DNA from: Olivibacter sitiensis DSM 17696
Lineage (GTDB): Bacteria > Bacteroidota > Bacteroidia > Sphingobacteriales > Sphingobacteriaceae
DNA length: 64,000 nucleotides
Reading direction: 5' to 3'
NCBI RefSeq assembly: GCF_000427965.1
Contig: NZ_ATZA01000022.1
Span: 1-64,000 of the forward strand
A program made the translations under genes and the position numbers. The notes beneath the pieces are model-generated. The model was given only the letters and a program-made list of their open reading frames with translations. It was not told where the DNA came from and made no database searches. This document shows, in pieces, positions 34,773 through 43,548 of the stretch. Within the stretch, counting starts at the first letter, position 1. The number at the start of each line of letters is the position of its first letter.

Positions 34773-36918
34773 ATATTTTAAGCTTTTGTTAAAGAATAAG
34801 TACCTGTTGGTATTGATTCCTTTGGCTGCGGTAGTGATTACCTATTTCCTGGTTCAGAATTTGCCTGATGTTTACAAGTCCAACGCGCAAATTTCAGCCG
34901 GTCTGGTAGATCGGACTCAAAATATTATCAATGCGAGAGATGAGCTTTCTGACCAAGCAGTCAATCAACAGTTTAGCAATATGTTGAGTATTATGGAGCA
35001 AAGCTCTGTACTGAATATGGTCACATATCGCCTGCTGAGACACGATTTAGGCAATCCTGTTCCTTTCCGTAAGATTCCGGAGAAGTTTGATTTTCCGGGG
35101 AAGAAAAGGCTAGAGCTGATGGATGTGATAGATCGGCTTTATGAAAGACCTAGTGATTTGAAAGATATCAAAGCTTCTGCTGACTATAAAGTATTGACTG
35201 AATTTGCAGAGGTAATGAAGTACGATGTCAAGAGCCTACGGAGCAAATTGGAAAAATTCAGGATACAAAATAGTGATTATATAAATATTGAGTTTACTTC
35301 CGAGAATGCGCAACTTTCTGCTTTTGTGGCCAATGCCGTAGCGGAAGAATTTACCAGGTACTATAATTCGTTATTGAAAGATAGCCAGAATAATTCTGCC
35401 GATTTTCTAGGAGATTTAGTGAAGCAGCGGAGATTTGAGCTAGACAGTTTGACGCGCTTGTTAAGAGATTATAAAATTCAAAAAGGCATCCTTAATTTGG
35501 CTGACCAAAGTAAAACGCTGAATGGTCAAATTGCTGACTATGAAAGTCTTCGGGAAGCAAATAGAAAAAGCGTGGTATCTTCTGCTGGTGCTGTCAGCAA
35601 AATTGACCAAAAGTTTAACCCCAAGACTTTGGGTTATTACGAATCTTCTATATATGGTTTGAACCAACAAATCGTAAACGACCAGCAGCAGATTGATTTA
35701 TTGACTAGGCAATATGTAGAAAGTGGTTTCAAGACCAATATCAAGAAGCAGATTGATTCCGTTAAGAAGCATTTGGAAGGCTTGGTAACCGCAGCTTCTG
35801 AGAATTATCCATACAATCCGTTAGTTGCAAAAAGCGACTTGATAGGCAAAAAATTGCAATTGCAGGTGGAAGGTGATAAATCTTTTTACAGTACGGAATC
35901 TATTAACGAAGAGTTGGAACGATTGAACAGGAAATTCACAGGACTTGTGCCCCATGAAGCCGTTATTCAATCGTACGAAAACGATATTATGATTGCTGGG
36001 CAGGCCTATTTGGATGCACTGAATAAATATAATCAGGTTAACCTGCAAAATAAGACGGCAACGAAAGTGCGTTTGGTAGAGCCAGCCTCTCCCAACAAGG
36101 CCGAACCATCTAAGAAGGTGTTGTATATCGTGTTTTCGGGTGTTGTCAGCTTGTTCTTCTGCTTGTTGGTGCTGTTTATTATATTCCTTCTTGACAATAC
36201 CATTCGTACTCCGCTGGAGCTTCAGCGTGCCACAAAGCTTCCAGTATTGGGCTCATTCAGCCGTATCAGTGATCCTTCACTGGACATACAGCAGGTATGG
36301 GAAGGAAATACAACCAGTAGCGAGGCCCTGTCTTTCAAAAATGCACTGAGAGCGTTTCGTTTTGAAGCGCTGAATGCCATGGTACCTCCTTCCAAGATCA
36401 TGTACATCACCAGTATGATGCCCAATGAAGGAAAAACGCTCATCAGTTTGAGCGTGGCCTATGCTTATCTGCGAACAGGCCTGAAGGTATTGCTCATAGA
36501 TGGCAATTTTTCGCATTCGAGCATAACCAAAAAATTGGGATTGACGGATTATATTGAAGACTACCTCAATAAGGAAAAATATATAGACTATGATAATATA
36601 AAGTATGGAAAGCCATTGCTGAAAATATTGGGTAATCAAGGAAATGACGAATCACTCTATGAAGTGGCTCCTAAAACATCCATTGATGAGGTCTTTGCTA
36701 AGTTTCAGGAGGTTTTTGATCTTATAATTATTGAATCTGGCCCATTGGTGAAAAAGAACGAGGCCAAGGAATGGTACCATATCGGTGGTACGGTAGTGGC
36801 TGTTTTTCAGGCGGATCAGTCGATTGACAGTAAAAAGGAGCAGATGATCGAATATTATAGAAGCCTAGGAAATAATTTTGGCGGCTGGATTATGACGAAA
36901 GTGAAAGCAAAATCGTAG
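34759..36918 (+). CDS. Wzc/GumC-like chain-length protein with degraded kinase domain
   Basis: 719-aa inner-membrane polysaccharide co-polymerase. A first membrane helix (about 14-32), a Wzz domain, a long periplasmic coiled-coil part and a GNVR-type region end at a second helix (about 453-476). A cytosolic P-loop domain (about 520-719) follows. Walker A is MPNEGKT near 555. Walker A' is VLLIDGNFSH where active kinases have DxDxR, and the Walker B site is LIIIESGP with E in place of D. There is no tyrosine-rich tail. It is therefore likely to set chain length or gate export without phosphorylating itself. It overlaps the TolC-like gene by 14 nt; a GT2 gene follows 3 nt later. Confidence 0.85.
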   Translation: MEITKYFKLLLKNKYLLVLIPLAAVVITYFLVQNLPDVYKSNAQISAGLVDRTQNIINARDELSDQAVNQQFSNMLSIMEQSSVLNMVTYRLLRHDLGNPVPFRKIPEKFDFPGKKRLELMDVIDRLYERPSDLKDIKASADYKVLTEFAEVMKYDVKSLRSKLEKFRIQNSDYINIEFTSENAQLSAFVANAVAEEFTRYYNSLLKDSQNNSADFLGDLVKQRRFELDSLTRLLRDYKIQKGILNLADQSKTLNGQIADYESLREANRKSVVSSAGAVSKIDQKFNPKTLGYYESSIYGLNQQIVNDQQQIDLLTRQYVESGFKTNIKKQIDSVKKHLEGLVTAASENYPYNPLVAKSDLIGKKLQLQVEGDKSFYSTESINEELERLNRKFTGLVPHEAVIQSYENDIMIAGQAYLDALNKYNQVNLQNKTATKVRLVEPASPNKAEPSKKVLYIVFSGVVSLFFCLLVLFIIFLLDNTIRTPLELQRATKLPVLGSFSRISDPSLDIQQVWEGNTTSSEALSFKNALRAFRFEALNAMVPPSKIMYITSMMPNEGKTLISLSVAYAYLRTGLKVLLIDGNFSHSSITKKLGLTDYIEDYLNKEKYIDYDNIKYGKPLLKILGNQGNDESLYEVAPKTSIDEVFAKFQEVFDLIIIESGPLVKKNEAKEWYHIGGTVVAVFQADQSIDSKKEQMIEYYRSLGNNFGGWIMTKVKAKS

Positions 36919-36921
36919 GAT

Positions 36922-38136
36922 ATGTTAGTCTTTTGGGGAGAGTGCTTGTTGCATGCTAGCTTGGTTGCTCTACAGCTTGTAGTGGGTGCTCACCTATTTC
37001 TGCCTTTCATTTTCTACTCGATTTGGAGAATGAGAGGCAAGCGACCCGTCATTTTGCCTAGCGTACTTTCTCAGCAAGAAACTAAAGTAGATTACGCTAT
37101 TATCATCACGGCCTATGAGCAGACGCATCAGCTATCAACAGCGATAGCTTCTGTGCTTCAGAGCCGTTATAAGCATTTCCACGTCTACGTGGTGATAGAT
37201 GCCTGCCAAGAGAGAAACTTCGCGTACGATGATCCTCGCGTTAGTGTGTTGTATCCTGAACAACACCTGCAATCTAACGTAGGGTCACATAGGTATGCCA
37301 TTGCCAGATTCGTGAGGGACCATAATTGGATTTGTATCTTGGATAGCGATAACCTGATGGATTCCTGTTTTATGGACGCTACTTTACCTTTCATCTATTC
37401 AGGGTATGAGGCCTTGCAAGGAGTGCGACTTCCAAAAAACGTTAATACGGATATCGCCTGCCTAGATGCAGCCAGAGATGTCTATTACCGTGTTTATGAT
37501 GGACGGATCCTTTTTGATCTAGGTTCTTCCGCCACTTTGACGGGATCTGGGATGGCTTTCAATACGAGCGCATATATAGCCAGTTTTTCGGGTGTTGACG
37601 ATATAAAAGGAGCGGGATTTGACAAAGTATTGCAGTTCTTGATTGTCAAGAGTGGAAAGCGAATTGCTTATGTGGAGGATGCCTTTGTATGGGATACCAA
37701 GACCGCAGGCGGTTCACAGCTGGTATTTCAAAGAGCAAGATGGATCAATAGCTGGTTTAGGTATTCGTATCATGGAATTAGTCTTTTGGGCACTGGTCTG
37801 TTAAAAGCCAATGTCAATCAAGTACTTTTTTCACTTGCTCTTTTGAGACCCCCATTGTTTTTGTTGGTGTTATTTGCTTTTGTGGGATTGTTGTTCAATA
37901 GTTTCATAAACCTTTCATTGAGCCTGTTTTGGGCGATCAGCTTGGTGTTTTTTGTACTAGGTTTTTTTACGGCGTTGCGAGAGGAAGATGCCAACGGCAG
38001 GATATATCGTTCCTTGAAAAGGATTCCTTTGTTTATGTATCTTCAGGTAAAAGCATTGTTGTATTCCAGAAATGCAAATCGTAGATCGGCATATACCGAT
38101 CATAGCGTGGGTGAATTAAAAAATTTTAACGGATAA
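36922..38136 (+). CDS. Membrane-bound family 2 glycosyltransferase
   Basis: 404-aa GT2 enzyme in the inner membrane. An N-terminal helix (about 8-32) precedes the GT-A domain: YAIIITAYEQTHQL near 57, ILDSDNLMD near 140 (DxD metal site), TGSGMAFN near 206 and the acceptor motif FQRARWINSW near 273 (QxxRW type). Three to four helices near the C-terminus (about 295-350) anchor it. This layout fits processive or lipid-linked transfer of sugars at the membrane. Substrate unknown. It is translated between the Wzc-like and Wzy-like genes in the same operon. Confidence 0.85.
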   Translation: MLVFWGECLLHASLVALQLVVGAHLFLPFIFYSIWRMRGKRPVILPSVLSQQETKVDYAIIITAYEQTHQLSTAIASVLQSRYKHFHVYVVIDACQERNFAYDDPRVSVLYPEQHLQSNVGSHRYAIARFVRDHNWICILDSDNLMDSCFMDATLPFIYSGYEALQGVRLPKNVNTDIACLDAARDVYYRVYDGRILFDLGSSATLTGSGMAFNTSAYIASFSGVDDIKGAGFDKVLQFLIVKSGKRIAYVEDAFVWDTKTAGGSQLVFQRARWINSWFRYSYHGISLLGTGLLKANVNQVLFSLALLRPPLFLLVLFAFVGLLFNSFINLSLSLFWAISLVFFVLGFFTALREEDANGRIYRSLKRIPLFMYLQVKALLYSRNANRRSAYTDHSVGELKNFNG

Positions 38137-38141
38137 GGCAT

Positions 38142-39605
38142 ATGTTCTCAACTTTTTCTGACGGGGATAAACCAAATTTAAGAACACTCTTGTTTGTTGC
38201 ATTTGTGCTTCTTTCCGTTTCATTGATCAGTGTGTTGACCATTACATCATTGACGAGTGCGTTTGCTTTCGCTTTGGCGGCTCCTATAGCTGTCATTATC
38301 CTTATATTCGTTTTCAGGGACCCTAGGCTGGGTTTTTGTTTATATCTGATTTATTGTTTTATGCTGCCAGGCATCATGCGTAATTTGGGCATTTCGTCGT
38401 TGGGACCTGGCATGGAGATTATACTGGGTGTTACCTGGCTTTCGATATTGGTGCAACGCAAGGAGTATCACTGGGAGAACCTCAGCAACGATTATATGGC
38501 GTTGATCTTGGTCTGGTTTATCATAAGCGTGTTTCAGGTCGTAAATCCAACGGATGCGAGCATCAAAGGTTGGTTGGCAGAGTTTCGGTTTACCGCACTG
38601 AATTGGATTATGATTGCCCCGCTGGCATTTGTTTTATTCAATAGGAAAAAGGACTTGAACAGGTTTTTCTTGGCTATATTTTCCTTATCCCTGCTGGCAT
38701 CTCTGTATGCCATAAAGCAATATTTGTTTGGTGTTTCGGAAATGGAGCAATTGTGGCTAAATAATGGCGCAAATTTTACGCATGTCATTTTTGGGCGACT
38801 ACGTATGTTCTCATTCTTTACGGATGCTGGACAGTTTGGGGCTTCTCAAGCGCATATGGCATTGATGGCAATTATCCTGTCATTTGGACCTTTCTCACGA
38901 AAGATAAGGTTTATCTTAGTTCTATTGTCGGCCATTTTCCTGATAGGCATGCTCATTTCAGGTACGCGGGGAGCCTTTTTTACCTTGATGTCTGGCGGTA
39001 TGGTGTGGTTGTTGCTGACGAAAAACTTTAAGACCCTATTTATCGGTACCATCATGGTCGTTGGTTTTGTCGTGTTTTTGAAATATACCAGTATAGGTAG
39101 CAGTAGTTATCAAATTGAACGATTGAGAACAGCATTGGACTTTAATGATCTATCATTCCAAGCCAGATTGGAAAACCAGAAGAAACTAGCTGAATTGATG
39201 GAAGACCTTCCTTTTGGTGGTGGATTGGGTGTCTCAGGAGCAAATGGGACGCTTTATAATTCCAGTAATCCACTTGCCAGTATTCCGCCAGATAGCTATT
39301 GGGTAAAGATATGGGTGATGTATGGCGTAGTGGGACTGGTTATTTGGTTTAGTATCATTTGTTATATCATTGGTAAGTGTTGTGGCATTTCATGGAATTT
39401 GAGAGATGAGAAATTGCGTGTGAAGATCATTGCGCTGACTGCTGGAACCGTTGGCCTTTTTGTCAGTAGCTATGGCAATGAAGTGATGAATTCAGTTCCA
39501 TCCTGCATCGTTTTGTATCTATCTTGGAGCTATGTGGTACTGTCTCCTGCCATGGATGGGAAAAAGGAAGACGAATATGTTAGTTTGAAACAAAAAGACA
39601 AGTAA
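38142..39605 (+). CDS. O-antigen ligase / Wzy-like polymerase
   Basis: 487-aa polytopic protein with about 11-12 hydrophobic segments and one long periplasmic loop (about residues 315-390). The Wzy_C motif SGTRGAFFTLMSGG lies near 270-283, as in O-antigen ligases and exopolysaccharide polymerases. ENQKKLAELMEDLPFGGGLGVSG follows in the loop, given here as the conserved region before the last helices. In a Wzx/Wzy pathway it joins repeat units on the periplasmic side. Sequence alone does not separate polymerase from ligase. The nearby Wzx and Wzc-like genes favour polymerase. Confidence 0.82.
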   Translation: MFSTFSDGDKPNLRTLLFVAFVLLSVSLISVLTITSLTSAFAFALAAPIAVIILIFVFRDPRLGFCLYLIYCFMLPGIMRNLGISSLGPGMEIILGVTWLSILVQRKEYHWENLSNDYMALILVWFIISVFQVVNPTDASIKGWLAEFRFTALNWIMIAPLAFVLFNRKKDLNRFFLAIFSLSLLASLYAIKQYLFGVSEMEQLWLNNGANFTHVIFGRLRMFSFFTDAGQFGASQAHMALMAIILSFGPFSRKIRFILVLLSAIFLIGMLISGTRGAFFTLMSGGMVWLLLTKNFKTLFIGTIMVVGFVVFLKYTSIGSSSYQIERLRTALDFNDLSFQARLENQKKLAELMEDLPFGGGLGVSGANGTLYNSSNPLASIPPDSYWVKIWVMYGVVGLVIWFSIICYIIGKCCGISWNLRDEKLRVKIIALTAGTVGLFVSSYGNEVMNSVPSCIVLYLSWSYVVLSPAMDGKKEDEYVSLKQKDK

Positions 39606-39606
39606 A

Positions 39607-39705
39607 ATGCCTTTTGAAATCCTTATAATCCCATCTTTGATCTGCCTTGTGGCAGGGTTGATCAGTGGCTACAAAGCGACTGATGATAGGAGCAAGATGA
39701 ATTAA
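39607..39705 (+). CDS. Predicted 32-aa single-pass membrane microprotein
   Basis: ATG at 39607, 2 nt after the stop of the Wzy-like gene, opens a frame of 32 codons ending TAA at 39703-39705. It reads MPFEILIIPSLICLVAGL in the first 18 residues and ends YKATDDRSKMN. The hydrophobic stretch (residues 4-20) can cross the membrane once, and the tail is charged. It fills most of the gap before the acyltransferase gene (39721), with tight spacing on both sides as expected of a real operon member. No function is recognised; a role as a small subunit of the polymerase or acyltransferase is inference. Confidence 0.5.
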   Translation: MPFEILIIPSLICLVAGLISGYKATDDRSKMN

Positions 39706-39720
39706 ATTTAGATTTTTGAT

Positions 39721-40893
39721 GTGAACAATTTGCTACGGTATTTGCCGCAGAAACTACAACGCGTTACGTCGGGAAGAAAGATTATTTATGAAATCGACGG
39801 CCTGCGTTTCTTATCCATTTTCCCCGTGCTCGTGCAGCACCTGAGCGAACGTTTTGAACGCCATACTAATAACCATTTTGTAGACTTGCCGATCGATAAA
39901 GCCTCGTCTTTTGTGACTTCCCGAGGCTTTCTGGGAATCTATATTTTCTTTGTCATCAGTGGTTTCATCTTGGTGCTTCCATTTGCATCGCATTATTTGA
40001 AAGGGACTCGTAGGCCGCTTTTAAAAGATTATTATTGGAGAAGGCTTACTAGGCTGGAACCGCCTTTTCTTTTTTGGATGTCGGTTTTGTTCGTCGTTTT
40101 CTTGTTGGTCAATCATGCAAGCTTCCTAAAGTATATTCCGCATTTTTTGGCCAGTATCAGCTATACTCATACTGTGATATTTAATAAATGGTCTCCTTTC
40201 AACCCATCTACCTGGACGCTAGAGATAGAGATTCAATTCTATATAATTGCACCATTTCTGGCCAGAATGTTTTTTTGCATTAAAAAAAATATGGTAAGAA
40301 GGGGAGTACTTATTGGTGGACTTGTCGGATTCATGGTGGTTCAGCAGCTTCTCCATTTTTATGCCAATCCTTGGAGCTTTAATATTCTGGGACATCTGCA
40401 CTATTTCCTGTTGGGTTTTCTTTTGGCGGATATCTATTTGTTGGAATGGCAAAAGATCAGGCGCAATCATTTATTTGATATACTGACATTGGTAGCAGGG
40501 CTGGGCCTACTGTTTTCCTGGAGCTGGAGCTATGAACTTGCAAGTCGATTGTTGGTTATTGCCTCCCTGTTTTTACTGTTTTGTTCCGTATTTAAGGGGA
40601 TATGGGTCAATCGTTTCGTCGTCAACCCTTGGGTTACTTCCATAGGTGGCATGTGTTATACCATCTATTTGATTCATTTACCTTTGGCCGAATTGATGGT
40701 GCATTTTACCAAAGACATCCATGTCGGGCCTTATTTTACGGTCAATTTACTTTTCCAATTAGCCTTATTCTTGCCTTTTGTATTGGTTGTGGGCACATTG
40801 GGTTACCTAGTTATCGAAAAGCCCTGTATGGACAAAGATTGGCCTTTACATTTCAAAAGAAGGGTCTTATCTTTATTCGCTAATAGGCATTGA
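39721..40893 (+). CDS. Acyltransferase family 3 membrane protein (OafA type)
   Basis: 390-aa integral membrane O-acyltransferase that probably adds acetyl groups to sugars of the polymer. Motifs of the family: YEIDGLRFLSIFPVLVQHLSER near 24-45, with the conserved histidine, RGFLGIYIFFVISGFIL near 68-84, YYWRRLTRLEPPF near 102, and WTLEIEIQFYIIAPFL near 162. Ten hydrophobic segments are visible. The start is a GTG at 39721; no in-frame ATG lies between the preceding stop and this codon. A second, soluble acyltransferase follows 12 nt later, so the polymer likely carries more than one substituent. Confidence 0.87.
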   Translation: MNNLLRYLPQKLQRVTSGRKIIYEIDGLRFLSIFPVLVQHLSERFERHTNNHFVDLPIDKASSFVTSRGFLGIYIFFVISGFILVLPFASHYLKGTRRPLLKDYYWRRLTRLEPPFLFWMSVLFVVFLLVNHASFLKYIPHFLASISYTHTVIFNKWSPFNPSTWTLEIEIQFYIIAPFLARMFFCIKKNMVRRGVLIGGLVGFMVVQQLLHFYANPWSFNILGHLHYFLLGFLLADIYLLEWQKIRRNHLFDILTLVAGLGLLFSWSWSYELASRLLVIASLFLLFCSVFKGIWVNRFVVNPWVTSIGGMCYTIYLIHLPLAELMVHFTKDIHVGPYFTVNLLFQLALFLPFVLVVGTLGYLVIEKPCMDKDWPLHFKRRVLSLFANRH

Positions 40894-40905
40894 TCTGCAG
40901 ACAAC

Positions 40906-41526
40906 ATGTTCGAAAAGTTAATCCACACAGTCAAAAACAATCCGAACGGGAAAAAGTGGGCTCATAGGCTTTTGATCCCAAAAGGTGATTTTAAACCTAG
41001 GTGGTGGGTACTGGCCTTGTTGAATTCCTGGTTTCATCAAAAAGGGAAGGATTCCCGTATTCGCAGGAGTGTGCGCCGGGATCTTTTTCCTTTTCAGCCC
41101 TTCAGTATTGGGGACAATAGTTTGGTAGAGGATTTCTCGGTACTTAATAACGCAGTGGGGCCTCTGACCATTGGAAACGGTACAATTATAGGGCTATCCA
41201 ACGTGATTATAGGTCCTGTGATGATAGGTAATAACGTGATGCTTGCCCAACATGTGGTCATTTCTGGTATCAACCATGGATACGAGGACATAACGCTTTC
41301 TCCTTCACAGCAGCCTCTTTCTGTCAGTAAAATAGAAATAGGTGACGATGTATGGATTGGCGCAAATTCCACTATTGTGGCTGGTGTGCATATTGGCAAG
41401 CATAGCATTGTGGGGGCAGGAAGCGTCGTTACCAAAAACGTACTCCCATATACCGTGGTGGTGGGCAATCCAGCACGAGCAATCAAGCGTTGGAACGAGG
41501 CGACTCAATTATGGGACAGGATATGA
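40906..41526 (+). CDS. Left-handed beta-helix acyltransferase
   Basis: 206-aa soluble transferase of the hexapeptide-repeat (LbH) superfamily, similar to WcaF/CysE-type O-acetyltransferases that use acetyl-CoA. Repeats of I/L/V-G-x-x run from about residue 65 (FSIGDNSLVEDF, LTIGNGTIIGL, VMIGNNVMLAQ) to 185. The catalytic histidine region is SGINHGYED near 124. VGAGSVVTKNVLPYTVVVGNPAR near 166 is the standard C-terminal coil, split here as VGAGSVVTKNV and VVGNPARAIK. It is co-transcribed with the membrane acyltransferase and overlaps the next gene by 4 nt. Confidence 0.88.
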   Translation: MFEKLIHTVKNNPNGKKWAHRLLIPKGDFKPRWWVLALLNSWFHQKGKDSRIRRSVRRDLFPFQPFSIGDNSLVEDFSVLNNAVGPLTIGNGTIIGLSNVIIGPVMIGNNVMLAQHVVISGINHGYEDITLSPSQQPLSVSKIEIGDDVWIGANSTIVAGVHIGKHSIVGAGSVVTKNVLPYTVVVGNPARAIKRWNEATQLWDRI

Positions 41527-42725
41527 TGAAAGGAGCGTCTTTGCCTGCAATCGTTTTTCTAGGTGCCGTTCGCTATGACGGAATATATGAGTCCACTAGC
41601 TTTAATACCGCCAAGAGCTTGGCGCAATATACAACGGTGTATTACATAGAGAATCCTTATACTATAAAGGACTTGTGGAAAGAGCGCAAGCAGATGCATC
41701 TAAGAAGAAGGTGGCGCCTCTTTTTCAAGCGGCGATCGATCTTGGACAGCGGCATAAAGAATCTGCTTATTATTGTGATACCTCCACTTTTATCCATCCA
41801 TTTTTTGCCGGAAGGTAAGTTATATCGATTCTTCTTAAGGGTTAACCAGCGTCGGATTGCCGGTCATATTCGAAAATTGCTGCAAGAGGAAGGACAAAGT
41901 AACTATGTATTCATCAATTCTTTCAATTTTCATTATCCCGATGTGGGCCTATTTTTGTCTCCCATATTGCGGATATATCAATGTGTGGATGCCCTGGTAA
42001 CACGATATGACACAAAACACGGCGTAGTTTCGGAGGATAAAGTAGTGAAACAAAGTGACTTGGTGGTATGCACGAGTCGTGAGCTCTGTCGATTAAAAGG
42101 GGAATTTAACCCCAATGTCTATTTCATGCCAAATGCTGCGCAGGTGGAGCACAGTATGAAATCGCTGGAACCAGATCTGAACGTGTTGAATGTCGTCCGC
42201 GAACTAAAGAAACCCATTATTGGCTATATAGGCAATATAGAACGAAGGCTAGATTACGATCTGCTGGAGAAATTGATTGGACGAAACAGACAGTACGATT
42301 TTGTTTTTGCAGGCCCGATAGCTTGGGAGGTGGTACCCGATTGGATCTTCAGGCAGCCAAATTTACATTTGATAGGGCGGATAGACTATGAATCTTTGCC
42401 CCAGTTGTTGAAGGGATTTGCTGTTTGTTTGATTCCCTTCAAGAAAAATGATGTGAGTGCAACGGTTTTTCCGCTCAAATTGTTTGAGTACCTAGGAGCT
42501 GGAAAGCCGGTCATTGCAACCAAATTTAATCCCGATTTGAAAGAATATACAAAAGATGTGGTTGTCTATGTGGATACTGCCGAGGAGTTTTCCATGGCAA
42601 TAGAAAGGTCATTACAGCAAAATAGGGTAGCGGACGTAGAAAGGAGAGTAGCAATAGCTAAATACAACACATGGGATGAACGGGCAAAGGCATGGGCTGA
42701 TCTGATAACTGAAAAGCTGGGCTAA
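41523..42725 (+). CDS. Family 4 glycosyltransferase (GT-B fold)
   Basis: 400-aa retaining glycosyltransferase. The N-terminal half is the acceptor domain (AIVFLGAVRYDGIYES). The C-terminal donor domain holds PIIGYIGNIERRLDYDLL near 230, LIGRIDYESLPQLLKGFAVCLIPF and the motif VFPLKLFEYLGAGKPVIAT near 315, whose glutamate pair contacts the nucleotide sugar. The start is set at ATG 41523, overlapping the stop of the LbH gene (ATGATG over TGA). A longer frame from TTG 41490 lies inside that gene. It is the last gene of the plus-strand block, ending 4 bp from the stop of the opposite block. Confidence 0.82.
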   Translation: MMKGASLPAIVFLGAVRYDGIYESTSFNTAKSLAQYTTVYYIENPYTIKDLWKERKQMHLRRRWRLFFKRRSILDSGIKNLLIIVIPPLLSIHFLPEGKLYRFFLRVNQRRIAGHIRKLLQEEGQSNYVFINSFNFHYPDVGLFLSPILRIYQCVDALVTRYDTKHGVVSEDKVVKQSDLVVCTSRELCRLKGEFNPNVYFMPNAAQVEHSMKSLEPDLNVLNVVRELKKPIIGYIGNIERRLDYDLLEKLIGRNRQYDFVFAGPIAWEVVPDWIFRQPNLHLIGRIDYESLPQLLKGFAVCLIPFKKNDVSATVFPLKLFEYLGAGKPVIATKFNPDLKEYTKDVVVYVDTAEEFSMAIERSLQQNRVADVERRVAIAKYNTWDERAKAWADLITEKLG

Positions 42726-42729
42726 GTTC

Positions 42730-43548
42730 TTATTCTACGGTCTTCCACCGGAACTTTGTTGTCATGATGCCTTTTGGAAACTCCTTTCCCATGCGGAAGC
42801 CAAGAAAATATTTGGGAGCAATCACCTGTTGTCCTTTTTTCGTACTTAAGTATGCTGCCCACCAAGAGAAAGTACTATTGGATATAATGGCTATATCTGC
42901 GTTCATAATAATTTGAAAGTCAATAATTTCACTGTTATTTGAGTAGAAATAGTTTTGACGATTTCCAAAAAAGGACTTGACCGTTGCTATATCGTCACTT
43001 ACGAAAAAGATTCGATAACTGTCCAAATCGCCCAACTCCTTCAATTGCCTTTCGTAATACGTCATTGGGAGGGACAGGTCTCTTTTATAGTGGTTTTTGT
43101 AGTCCGTCAGACGGATGTGTACGGCAATATTTTTTTTAGCGTCATCGAAGAAATATTTACCGTAGCTATCGTTAAAGAGCGTTATATACTTTCTTTTTAA
43201 GCGTGGCTTGTTCCGCTCTTCCAATTGCCGATAGTAATAATCCGTTTGCCAATAGCCGTGATAAATCTCCCGGTAGCCGGGTTCAACAGGTTTAGGCGCT
43301 AGGAAATTAACGTGATAAATGTGTTTGAAGGTAAAAATCTGAGTGATCAATTTCGTTATCAAGGTATAAAGCTTGGTGTGAAAAAGCATGTTGGGGAGCC
43401 ATCCAATATAGAAATAGCGCTGAAAATAAGCGTGATTTGGATAGAGGAAAAAGTAATATTTCTTTGGGTTCTTCTGTTTGAGATAACGCCAAAAGCAATA
43501 TTGAAACAACTGATTGCCAAGACGGCCCTTAAATTCTACGCCAATCAT
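42730..43548 (-). CDS. Family 11 glycosyltransferase (alpha-1,2-fucosyltransferase-like)
   Basis: 272-aa GT11 protein. Motifs are GRLGNQLFQYCFWRYLK at residues 8-24, VHIRLTDY near 142 (family HxRxxD site that binds GDP-fucose) and SNSTFSWWAAYLS near 224. Enzymes of this family put fucose on galactose by an alpha-1,2 bond. The second arginine of the usual HVRRGDY is leucine here (HIRLTDY). The gene overlaps the flippase stop by 4 nt (ATGA). No GDP-fucose synthesis genes are in the window, so the donor must come from elsewhere. Confidence 0.85.
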   Translation of the reverse strand: MIGVEFKGRLGNQLFQYCFWRYLKQKNPKKYYFFLYPNHAYFQRYFYIGWLPNMLFHTKLYTLITKLITQIFTFKHIYHVNFLAPKPVEPGYREIYHGYWQTDYYYRQLEERNKPRLKRKYITLFNDSYGKYFFDDAKKNIAVHIRLTDYKNHYKRDLSLPMTYYERQLKELGDLDSYRIFFVSDDIATVKSFFGNRQNYFYSNNSEIIDFQIIMNADIAIISNSTFSWWAAYLSTKKGQQVIAPKYFLGFRMGKEFPKGIMTTKFRWKTVE

